From positions 9,793 to 20,114 of the forward strand of contig JAUMXJ010000001.1 in assembly GCA_030529205.1 (NCBI GenBank): a DNA stretch of 10,322 nt, in the 5' to 3' direction. Positions 1-6,686 of the stretch are shown piece by piece. The notes below the pieces were generated by a model. It saw nothing but the letters and a program-made list of their open reading frames with translations. It made no database searches and had not been told where the DNA came from. Source of the DNA: Bacillota bacterium (GTDB taxonomy: Bacteria > Bacillota > Clostridia > Peptostreptococcales > Acidaminobacteraceae). The number at the start of each line of letters is the position of its first letter. Positions within the stretch are counted from its first letter, which is position 1. The position numbers and the translations under genes are program-made.

Positions 1-960
1 GGCATCGATCTGTTTGGCATCAAATCCGATTCCGATCCTCTTTTCAAATTCCCTCACATAATCCGCATCATATCTCAGCGGACGAGCGGCAGCACAAAGA
101 TGAGCTATTTTCTCTGCAATTTCATTCTCGACGGCATCGACATAATACAGGGAAACCCGATTCTCCCCGTAGATGAGCAGTATGCCCTCCGACGCCATGG
201 TGAGCATGGTTGCAACCGAGAGTTCTCTCGGAATATCAAAGCTTTCACATGTCGCGCTGATGTCATCTACAAAAGAATATGTATGACCGTCATTGAGGCA
301 AATTTTGAGGCAGTTCACAATACATGCGCGCACCCGGTATTCCGAATCCTTTTGAATGCCCAACTTCATAGCGACGGCATCCGCTTTCTTGAACGCATAC
401 CCTCTGACCTTATCAATCAGAATGTAGGGATTTTCCGTAATCATGGCTACGGCATTCGGACCGAGCGATTCCATAATCTTGACGGCGGCATTGGTACTGA
501 TACCGAGAGAATAAAAGAACATGAGATTCTTTCTGACACTGACCGTGTCATGATAGCTGTCACAGATTTTTTTCAGCTTCTTCGGGCCGATTCCCGGAAG
601 TTTCAGAAGTTCTCTCGGGCTCGTCTCGATGATTTCCAGAGTCCTCTCTCCGAATGCATCGACCATCAACCGAGCGGTTGCCTCTCCGACACCGCTGATA
701 ATCCCGCCGGACAAAAACGCAAAAATCTGTTCCACGCTCTCGGGTTGCACGAACTCGATAATATGTATTTCAAACTGTTTTCCATACTTCGGATGCACAA
801 CCCAATTTCCCGTAATGCAGTACTCAAGATAAGGGGTAACGCCGGGAAAAACACCTCTCACCAAAAAAGTATCCTCTTCCGCGACAAAACTCCCCACCAC
901 AAAACCTGTGTCTTCGTTCTGATAAATGATTTGATCGATATAGCCGATGAATTGTTCCAC
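1..960 (-). CDS. recD2: RecD2-type ATP-dependent DNA helicase, N-terminal part (runs off left edge)
   Basis: The 320 visible residues match the N-terminal half of RecD2, a 5'-3' DNA helicase of bacteria without RecBC that acts in DNA repair and replication-fork maintenance. Residues 1 to about 75 form the small N-terminal beta domain, with IIYQNEDTGF near residue 11 and the family-typical VVHPKYGKQF at 54-63. Helix-hairpin-helix elements follow at about 85-104 (GIISGVGEATA...) and 121-136 (LPGIGPKKLKK), then a third related segment near 187-218 (GYAFKKADAVAMKLGI). The visible part ends at GIGFDAKQ, which in this family lies shortly before the Walker A motif, so the motor domains are outside the window. 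The GTG start at 960-958 is chosen because GGAG lies 5 nt upstream, the family N-terminus begins there, and the first in-frame ATG would remove 98 residues. It has its own promoter downstream of metK. The function is known from the family; helicase activity cannot be judged without the missing half. Confidence 0.93.
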   Translation of the reverse strand, partial: MEQFIGYIDQIIYQNEDTGFVVGSFVAEEDTFLVRGVFPGVTPYLEYCITGNWVVHPKYGKQFEIHIIEFVQPESVEQIFAFLSGGIISGVGEATARLMVDAFGERTLEIIETSPRELLKLPGIGPKKLKKICDSYHDTVSVRKNLMFFYSLGISTNAAVKIMESLGPNAVAMITENPYILIDKVRGYAFKKADAVAMKLGIQKDSEYRVRACIVNCLKICLNDGHTYSFVDDISATCESFDIPRELSVATMLTMASEGILLIYGENRVSLYYVDAVENEIAEKIAHLCAAARPLRYDADYVREFEKRIGIGFDAKQIDA

Positions 961-965
961 GTAGA

Positions 966-969
966 CTCC
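966..969 (-). promoter_or_regulatory. Ribosome binding site deciding the GTG start of recD2
   Basis: GGAG on the minus strand lies 5 nt before the GTG at 960-958. No ATG is available nearby, so this site and the conserved protein N-terminus together fix the start. Confidence 0.65.
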
Positions 970-972
970 GAT

Positions 973-989
973 AAAAAACCGACAATCGG
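973..989 (-). terminator. Possible short intrinsic terminator of metK overlapping the recD2 start site
   Basis: The minus strand reads CCGA (989-986), a 3-nt loop TTG, TCGG (982-979), then six T (978-973). A 4-bp GC-rich stem plus T6 is a minimal terminator shape. An alternative and more stable pairing exists for a transcript coming from metK: AAACCGACAA (1038-1029) with TTGTCGGTTT (985-976), closing a 43-nt loop just before the same T-run. Either form would stop metK transcripts, while recD2 transcripts starting near 983 would lack the left arm and escape. The short stem or the large loop makes this uncertain. Confidence 0.4.
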
Positions 990-1038
990 ATTATAACACA
1001 TTACTACGCAAATGTCAAAATTTTCCTTTTGTCGGTTT
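976..1038. repeat. 10-bp perfect inverted repeat flanking the recD2 promoter
   Basis: AAACCGACAA at 976-985 is the exact reverse complement of TTGTCGGTTT at 1029-1038. The arms are 43 bp apart and bracket the -35 and -10 elements. It could be two half-sites of an operator, the arms of a long-loop metK terminator, or chance. Confidence 0.6.
990..1018 (-). promoter_or_regulatory. Consensus sigma-A promoter for recD2
   Basis: On the minus strand a perfect -35 TTGACA (1018-1013) is followed by exactly 17 nt and a perfect -10 TATAAT (995-990). A TG one base upstream of the -10 makes it an extended -10 as well. Transcription would start near 983, leaving a leader of about 23 nt before the GTG. Such a complete match suggests strong, activator-independent transcription, which is surprising for a repair helicase unless something represses it; a 10-bp inverted repeat flanks the site. 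Confidence 0.85.
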
Positions 1039-1076
1039 CTATTCTATTGTTTTTCCTATACTTTCACGCTTTCGCC

Positions 1077-2267
1077 CTACTTCACTCTGGCGAGGAGTTC
1101 ATCCGTCTTGTCCGTCTTCTCCCACGCAACTCCTAGTTCTTCTCTGCCGAAATGTCCGTAAGAAGCCAGATTTTTATAGATCGGTTTGCGCAAATCGAGC
1201 AACTTGATAATCGCCGCCGGTCGCAAATCAAATACTTCCGATACGGCTCTGGAAATCGCCTCATCGCTCTTCTTCCCTGTCCCGAATGTATCCACGTAAA
1301 CCGATACCGGGTTTGCGACGCCGATTGCATATGCGAGTCCGACTTCACAGCGATCCGCCAATCCCGCCGCTACAACGTTTTTCGCCACATATCTCGCCAT
1401 ATAAGCTGCGGAGCGATCCACCTTCGTCGGGTCTTTTCCGGAAAAAGCGCCACCGCCGTGCCTTGCGAAACCGCCATATGTGTCGACGATGATCTTCCTT
1501 CCCGTCACGCCGCTGTCGCCCTGAGGTCCGCCGATGACAAAGCGCCCTGTCGGATTGATAAAGTACTTGCAGTCCTTTACCAAGTCTGCAGGAACCACCG
1601 GCTTGATTACATGCTCGACAATGTCTTTCGTAATCTGCTCATGCGTGATTTCCGGTCCGTGTTGACTTGATATGACGATTGTTTTCACAGCAATCGGCTT
1701 TCCGTTTTCATCATATTCTACGGTAACCTGCGTCTTCCCGTCAGGTCTGAGATACGGCAACACGCCTTGTTTTCTGACTTCCGAAAGACGTTTGGAAAGG
1801 CGGTGAGCAAGCGATATCGGAAGCGGCATCAGCTCAGGAGTTTCATTCGATGCGAAGCCGAACATCAATCCCTGGTCTCCCGCTCCGAGCTCCAAACCGT
1901 CGTCGGCACCGGCACTTTTTCCGTCACCTTTCAGTTCGAGCGACTTATCCACTCCCATTGCAATATCGGGAGACTGCGTATTGATTGAGGTAATCACACC
2001 GCAGGTCTCACCGTCAAATCCGAACTTCGCTCTGTCGTATCCGATATTTTTAACGGTGCTTCTCACAATTCCGGGTATATCCACATAGGAAGTTGTAGTA
2101 ATCTCCCCCGTTACCAGCACGAGACCGGTTGTAACGGCAACTTCACATGCAACCCGCGCATTTTCATCTTTTTCTAAAATCGCATCCAAAATGGAATCTG
2201 CAATTTGATCGCATATTTTATCCGGATGTCCTTCCGTAACGGATTCCGATGTAAATAATCGATTCAT
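1077..2267 (-). CDS. metK: S-adenosylmethionine synthetase (methionine adenosyltransferase)
   Basis: This cytoplasmic enzyme makes S-adenosylmethionine from methionine and ATP, releasing phosphate and diphosphate; SAM is the cell's main methyl donor. The 396 residues are the usual bacterial length. Signature motifs are intact: [20 protein letters not shown] from residue 11, with His14 and Asp16 in the active site; GAGDQG at 128-133, the mobile loop motif; and GGGAFSGKD at 271-279, the phosphate-binding loop. The three-fold repeated fold therefore appears complete. The ATG start at 2267 has GAGGAGG just upstream (core GGAGG at 2276-2272). A short leader follows an extended -10 promoter, with no room for a SAM riboswitch. 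It is divergent from the large secreted-protein gene and is followed by recD2 on the same strand after 116 nt. Identity is very secure. Confidence 0.98.
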   Translation of the reverse strand: MNRLFTSESVTEGHPDKICDQIADSILDAILEKDENARVACEVAVTTGLVLVTGEITTTSYVDIPGIVRSTVKNIGYDRAKFGFDGETCGVITSINTQSPDIAMGVDKSLELKGDGKSAGADDGLELGAGDQGLMFGFASNETPELMPLPISLAHRLSKRLSEVRKQGVLPYLRPDGKTQVTVEYDENGKPIAVKTIVISSQHGPEITHEQITKDIVEHVIKPVVPADLVKDCKYFINPTGRFVIGGPQGDSGVTGRKIIVDTYGGFARHGGGAFSGKDPTKVDRSAAYMARYVAKNVVAAGLADRCEVGLAYAIGVANPVSVYVDTFGTGKKSDEAISRAVSEVFDLRPAAIIKLLDLRKPIYKNLASYGHFGREELGVAWEKTDKTDELLARVK

Positions 2268-2308
2268 TCTTCCTCCTCTCTATAACAAACATACTTCAAG
2301 ATACATTG

Positions 2309-2317
2309 ATTATAACA
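2309..2317 (-). promoter_or_regulatory. Extended -10 promoter of metK
   Basis: The minus strand carries TGTTATAAT (2317-2309), a perfect extended -10 element. No good -35 lies 16-18 nt upstream, which extended -10 promoters tolerate. Transcription would begin near 2302, giving a leader of about 35 nt. Confidence 0.65.
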
Positions 2318-2347
2318 CCAAAACGGACAATTGGGATGTGTATAAAA

Positions 2348-2376
2348 TTGACAATTAATTCCATTTGTGCTATGAT
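2348..2376 (+). promoter_or_regulatory. Sigma-A promoter of the large secreted-protein gene
   Basis: TTGACA (2348-2353), a 17-nt spacer and TATGAT (2371-2376) form a near-consensus promoter. Transcription would start near 2383, leaving an untranslated leader of about 70 nt. The two divergent promoters overlap in a stretch of under 70 bp, so polymerases at them may interfere. A small palindrome, AATTG-A-CAATT, covers the -35 box. Confidence 0.8.
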
Positions 2377-2443
2377 ATCCCCGTCATTGAGGCATATCAT
2401 TCTTCGTTTTCTTTACAATCCTTACACCTCAAAATAAATCCTC

Positions 2444-2448
2444 AGGAG
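2444..2448 (+). promoter_or_regulatory. Ribosome binding site deciding the TTG start of the large secreted protein
   Basis: AGGAG lies 5 nt before the TTG at 2454-2456. The upstream in-frame stretch back to the TGA at 2388-2390 offers no ATG or GTG start, and the first internal ATG (residue 75) would remove the signal peptide. Confidence 0.75.
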
Positions 2449-2453
2449 TTCCT

Positions 2454-5400
2454 TTGAGTCCGTATCGATTGTATTCTTATCGATTTCTGTCGATTACTTT
2501 GTTCATTATCCTTGTCATCATTCAAATCACATCCGTCTTCGGGAACGATGACGACGGGGTGCGTGATGATGCTCTCGTCCATTGCACACGCATTGTCCCT
2601 CACTTTTGGGTTGATGAAAACCCCTACTATGAATACATTAAAAATCAAAATTCCTTTTCGGAAGAATTAAAACGGATGCTTGAAAACACGGCAACCATCC
2701 CGGAAAACATCAAAGAACGCTTGGAACTGCCTCTCTACAACTACCTCTATGTCACAAAAAATCCGAGTTTGAAAGAAGCGGGAGAGGCACTCATCGAGCT
2801 GGTCGACAAAGACGGAATACATCAAAAAGTAAAAATTACCTTAAAACGACTGACGCAAAAGATGATGCCGACATTTTCCTCGAACATCAAAATACATCAC
2901 ATTCGTGACGTAGTTCAGGACGACAGGATTTTCGCGTCCATCCTGGTCTCGGCGGAAATGAGAGTCGAACAGGAATTCGAGATTTTAAATCATCGAAATA
3001 TCCTTGAAACCGTATTTTTTATGCCCGAGGAAATTCAGGAATTTGTGCTGAATACCACGATTCAAAATCGTAAAAAGTCGCCGAAATCGGAGAGGAGATC
3101 CTATGCATCATATTACACATCCGTTCGACAGGAATATCCCGTACGCAAGACAGAGAGCGATTCCGTGATGATCACTCCCCTCCATGTTCACGCGACGGTT
3201 GAAGCACGAACAGGAGACGGCTTTTCCGAAACGATTGCCGAGGGGGAAGACATTCCGGAAATCGACTCTACTCCTTTTTTTCACAAACCTCCGTGGATAC
3301 TGTTCGAGTTCAATAAGGAAATGCTCGAGACGGAACCGTTCCTTTGCAAAGACCGCACTGATTGCAAAAACAAGAAAGTGTTTGTGGATTATAAGGAGTT
3401 GCGTGCTGAAGAACAGAATGATTTTTTGAACGGGCGATATCGTTTCAGACCGCAAGGAAGGGATACCGTTCATACATTTACCATTGTCTACACCTATGAC
3501 AACGGCAATCGGTACAAGTACACCGATTATGTCATCTGTTATACGATGAAACCGATATCGTTCATGACACTGAGCGGACATCCGAAAACAAATCGTACGG
3601 TAACGGCACATCTTCATCACATGCAGTCGCACTACGCAAAACGCAAATCCGAAGTCGTTTCCGAGATAAAATTGACGTTTACCCCCGCCGGGACACCCTT
3701 CGCGCCGCAGAGCGATGAGATGCATGAATTTGTCAAAATTCTTCATGCGTCAGACAATATTCTGGAATTTGTTCCCAAGGCGGAAGGATCATTTACAATA
3801 CGAGGAAGCTGTGCGGCAAAAGCTCTTCATTCCGAACATTCCGACGAATCGTCAATGGAATCAGAATGCATTGCGGAAAATCTTTTCGTGCACGGAGATC
3901 TTCCTCCTCAACTTTACTTACAGACAAACAGAAACAAGTATACCCGAAACGATACCGTCGATGTGTTGCACGGAGCGGCATCCTCGGACGGAGACGGCAT
4001 CAAAAAAACAGAGCTGAAACTGTTCCGAGTTCATCATCGTACGGAAATGACGGAAATGCCTGTTTCCAAGCAAATGAAACTTCCGCTGGGAGAGTATGCT
4101 CTTTTCTTGAAAGCTGAAGAAGATACCGGTATCACCGCCGATGCGGAAGCGCGTTTTTCCGTGGAAAACGCGGCGCCCACCTGCAAATTGGTGTTTACGA
4201 AGACGGAACAGCTTCCTAAGGTCGATGTTGTCATCGTCACGGATCAGGAAAACCACGCCAAAATGATTTCCGAACATCTTCCGAGGATCGAAAAAAATTT
4301 CATTGAAAAAGGGATAGACATCTCCTTCAATCACTGGGACAAGACAATATACCGATACGCAAAAAGCATCAACACTTCCGTGAACAGCGGGGAACGATAT
4401 CCTTCCGATACCTGTCATTATCATCAGGACGGATTCCACGGCATTCTCAGACTGACCGGTGTTTCCAACAACAGCAGGACCTTTGATCGAGGGTTTATGA
4501 CCTCTATAGAAAAATCGCACGAAATCAGCGAAGATGCCATCAATACCAGCTCTCCGGATATGATATACGAATGGAGAAAAGGAAGCTGGAGAATCATTCG
4601 CAATTGGAGCGGCTCCTTATTGCCCAATCATAAATATATTTCCTGTCCCCATGGCCACGGTTCTGTGAGAGCGCGCAAACTTCCGGGGGTATACGGCGGC
4701 GTTCCCATTCCGCCGACACATGTAGGTTATGAAGGAGAGCGATACTATGCGCCCTTTATCTTTTATACCTCCTATTCCGGAACATGTCGCTATCAGGCAA
4801 AGGTATGGAAAAGCAGGTATGTAACGGAAGATGATTACACCGGATACTATCAGGGAAATGTCAATAAAGAAGTTCAGTCGGCGTACATTCCGAAGTACCG
4901 GCATCCGAGCGACAAACTGACCTGCTACTATCAAGTCGGACAGGAGAGTGAGGTGATCTCGGAGAGCTCTGACCATCCGTCCGTTTTTTATCACGGGGAT
5001 ATTCAAGATTTCGAACAATTTCTTCTCAAACATATAGAAAGTCTGATTCCCCCGCAACACACCGTCCTGGTCGACGAATCCTTTTCTATCGAAGCCTTGG
5101 ATCATGATATGGAAGACGACGAAGTGAGACAATCCGAAATCGAAATAATACATGATTCCGCCTCATTTGACGATGTACATGAAAACAGAAGTGCAAAAAC
5201 CGATCGACTTCCGTCTGTATTCGAAATTGCGGGATTATACCGCATCACGAGAACAATCGAAGATGTTCCTCCCGTTCCGGGATATGAGAAGTCTTCTGCA
5301 GCGTCCATCTCGATTACCGCACATCGGAAGCCGGTCGCGCAGTTTGAAGTGGATTGGAATTACTTAAATCAGGGTTATGAAATACTGATTTCGGATAACT

Positions 5401-6620
5401 CCTATGATCCGGATCAAAAAAGTCGACCGGACAAAGGAATCTCCCATAGAGTATTTCGATACAGAAAGGGAGAGGGAGATTGGATCTACCGCTTGCCCGC
5501 CCGTTTGGATCCCGGGAAGTATACACTCTCGCTTTCCGTCCGCGACAGTCTCGGAGCATGGAGTGACGAAGCCGTTCGGGAATTGGAACTGTTCAAACTG
5601 CCCGTGATTGTATTACATGCTTCTCTCAAACATGATTTTTCGGGACAGGACAAAATCCCGGCAGGAGAAAATCTCACAGTATGTGACATCAAGAGCAAGT
5701 ACCATGCCGATCATATGACGCATCGCTATGAATTTGACACTGCGGTTCATACAAGAAATCAACATTATCAATGGAATGACTGTAAAATCAAGTTGCCCGA
5801 GGATTTGCCGGATGGCAGGTACTTTATAACAATCCACGGCATTTCGAGCATTTCGAAAGAACACGACAATTCTCTGTCTCTGCCGCTCACCATCGAAACC
5901 CCGATAGAATTGGATCCGGAAATTCGATTTGAAGACAATCCGGTGCTGCTCTGTAAGACAAACAAGTATGTACGAAATGTAGCGGCAACCGTTTTTAAAG
6001 GAACCCCGTTCGAACGGGTCATTCCGTTGCATTATGTTTCGGGTACGGAAAAGAAGCTTTGGAGTGCGGAACTGAACTGTGACAATCAGGATATTCCCGA
6101 CGGGATATACACGACGACATTTACCGCTTCCACCTTATCAGGGAAACATAGAAGTGTGGATCTTACTGAAGAATTCCATTTTTTAAACATCAAGGACATC
6201 CTTTTATCGGGGGAATGGAATAATTGGAATACAAATCGATTCATGGGATATGAGAAAATCAGGATTAGAATTATCCTCAATAATCCGGCGGATCGCGTGG
6301 AAATCAGATTCTCTCCGCAACTTGAAGCGATGAAGTATGTCAGTTCCACAGGAGATTCGCATTACTATCACGACGAGTTGGGGTATACGGTAGAGTTTCC
6401 GATGCAGGCAAAGAACATGGGGAATTTTAAGGTATGGGAAGCATCCTACATCCTCCCCATCGCAAAATCGACCGTCAACCGGGATGACATCCGTCTCGAA
6501 AATCCTTATCAGGTCGAAATTTCGGCATTCAAAGGCAACAGGACGGTGTCCGGATATCAGGAAATCGACATCACGGGAAACATCCACGACATGATCTATA
6601 TTCGGCCTCTCGGGGATTAA
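2454..6620 (+). CDS. Large secreted multidomain protein of unknown function, PKD/Ig-like modules
   Basis: This is a 1388-residue exported protein starting at TTG. The N-terminus (SPYRLYSYR, then a hydrophobic run at about 11-30 ending SVFG) is a good signal peptide. Residues 31-480 are not recognised. About 481-575 resemble a PKD/Ig-like module (SSDGDGI near 510, then LPLGEYALFLKAEEDTG). About 588-870 start as a strand-helix-strand (KVDVVIVTDQEN, then a helix, then GIDISF), run through a long aromatic-rich stretch (DDYTGYYQGNV near 793) and end in a helix (DFEQFLLKHIESLIP). About 955-1045 look like a second PKD-type domain (HRKPVAQFEVDWNY, SYDPDQ, GKYTLSLSVRDSLGAWSD). Two more beta-rich modules precede a distinct C-terminal domain at about 1245-1388 (LSGEWNNWN, IRFSPQLEAM, DITGNIHDMIYIRP). 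There is no LPXTG, S-layer homology domain, dockerin or C-terminal membrane anchor, and no recognised catalytic motif. Fifteen cysteines are unusual for an exported Gram-positive protein. From memory, unverified, the second half resembles long uncharacterised clostridial and Paenibacillus proteins named for an Athe_2463-type domain. A surface or extracellular role is inferred. Confidence 0.9.
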   Translation: MSPYRLYSYRFLSITLFIILVIIQITSVFGNDDDGVRDDALVHCTRIVPHFWVDENPYYEYIKNQNSFSEELKRMLENTATIPENIKERLELPLYNYLYVTKNPSLKEAGEALIELVDKDGIHQKVKITLKRLTQKMMPTFSSNIKIHHIRDVVQDDRIFASILVSAEMRVEQEFEILNHRNILETVFFMPEEIQEFVLNTTIQNRKKSPKSERRSYASYYTSVRQEYPVRKTESDSVMITPLHVHATVEARTGDGFSETIAEGEDIPEIDSTPFFHKPPWILFEFNKEMLETEPFLCKDRTDCKNKKVFVDYKELRAEEQNDFLNGRYRFRPQGRDTVHTFTIVYTYDNGNRYKYTDYVICYTMKPISFMTLSGHPKTNRTVTAHLHHMQSHYAKRKSEVVSEIKLTFTPAGTPFAPQSDEMHEFVKILHASDNILEFVPKAEGSFTIRGSCAAKALHSEHSDESSMESECIAENLFVHGDLPPQLYLQTNRNKYTRNDTVDVLHGAASSDGDGIKKTELKLFRVHHRTEMTEMPVSKQMKLPLGEYALFLKAEEDTGITADAEARFSVENAAPTCKLVFTKTEQLPKVDVVIVTDQENHAKMISEHLPRIEKNFIEKGIDISFNHWDKTIYRYAKSINTSVNSGERYPSDTCHYHQDGFHGILRLTGVSNNSRTFDRGFMTSIEKSHEISEDAINTSSPDMIYEWRKGSWRIIRNWSGSLLPNHKYISCPHGHGSVRARKLPGVYGGVPIPPTHVGYEGERYYAPFIFYTSYSGTCRYQAKVWKSRYVTEDDYTGYYQGNVNKEVQSAYIPKYRHPSDKLTCYYQVGQESEVISESSDHPSVFYHGDIQDFEQFLLKHIESLIPPQHTVLVDESFSIEALDHDMEDDEVRQSEIEIIHDSASFDDVHENRSAKTDRLPSVFEIAGLYRITRTIEDVPPVPGYEKSSAASISITAHRKPVAQFEVDWNYLNQGYEILISDNSYDPDQKSRPDKGISHRVFRYRKGEGDWIYRLPARLDPGKYTLSLSVRDSLGAWSDEAVRELELFKLPVIVLHASLKHDFSGQDKIPAGENLTVCDIKSKYHADHMTHRYEFDTAVHTRNQHYQWNDCKIKLPEDLPDGRYFITIHGISSISKEHDNSLSLPLTIETPIELDPEIRFEDNPVLLCKTNKYVRNVAATVFKGTPFERVIPLHYVSGTEKKLWSAELNCDNQDIPDGIYTTTFTASTLSGKHRSVDLTEEFHFLNIKDILLSGEWNNWNTNRFMGYEKIRIRIILNNPADRVEIRFSPQLEAMKYVSSTGDSHYYHDELGYTVEFPMQAKNMGNFKVWEASYILPIAKSTVNRDDIRLENPYQVEISAFKGNRTVSGYQEIDITGNIHDMIYIRPLGD

Positions 6621-6656
6621 AAAAAGTGCTGCAAATGAGTTCTCATATTGCAGCAC
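6619..6656 (-). terminator. Intrinsic terminator of the peptidase operon, overlapping the stop codon of the convergent gene
   Basis: Read on the minus strand, GTGCTGCAA (6656-6648), a bulged T, ATGAG, a 2-nt loop, CTCAT and TTGCAGCAC form a 14-bp stem with one bulge. It is followed at once by seven T (6625-6619). This is a strong rho-independent terminator about 30 nt after the oligopeptidase stop. In the plus direction the same hairpin can form but has no T-run after it, so it serves the large secreted-protein gene poorly or not at all. Its T-tract includes two bases of that gene's TAA stop. Confidence 0.9.
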
Positions 6657-6686
6657 ATGTATTGCATTGCTTCGGGTATATCGGAA

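Noticed and set aside
100..996. A 298-codon plus-strand open frame
   Set aside because: It is antisense to recD2, whose protein matches its family over the whole stretch, and its own translation shows no recognisable domain or good ribosome binding site.
287..2394. A 14-nt direct repeat, CCGTCATTGAGGCA, at 287-300 and 2381-2394
   Set aside because: One copy is inside the recD2 coding region and the other is in a leader, with no similarity beyond it. One shared 14-mer in 10 kb is plausible by chance.
4215..4260. A von Willebrand A metal site in the large protein (DVVIVTDQEN)
   Set aside because: The motif lacks the DxSxS pattern needed for metal binding, so only a loose fold resemblance is kept as a finding.
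3108..4520. Long minus-strand frames (3108-3746 and 3918-4520) inside the large secreted-protein gene
   Set aside because: The plus frame is continuous with a promoter, ribosome binding site, signal peptide and domain-like motifs. The antisense translations are low-complexity and unrecognised.
6560..6620. A wall anchor or membrane tail at the end of the large secreted protein
   Set aside because: The end reads DMIYIRPLGD, with no LPXTG, no hydrophobic helix and no positively charged tail.
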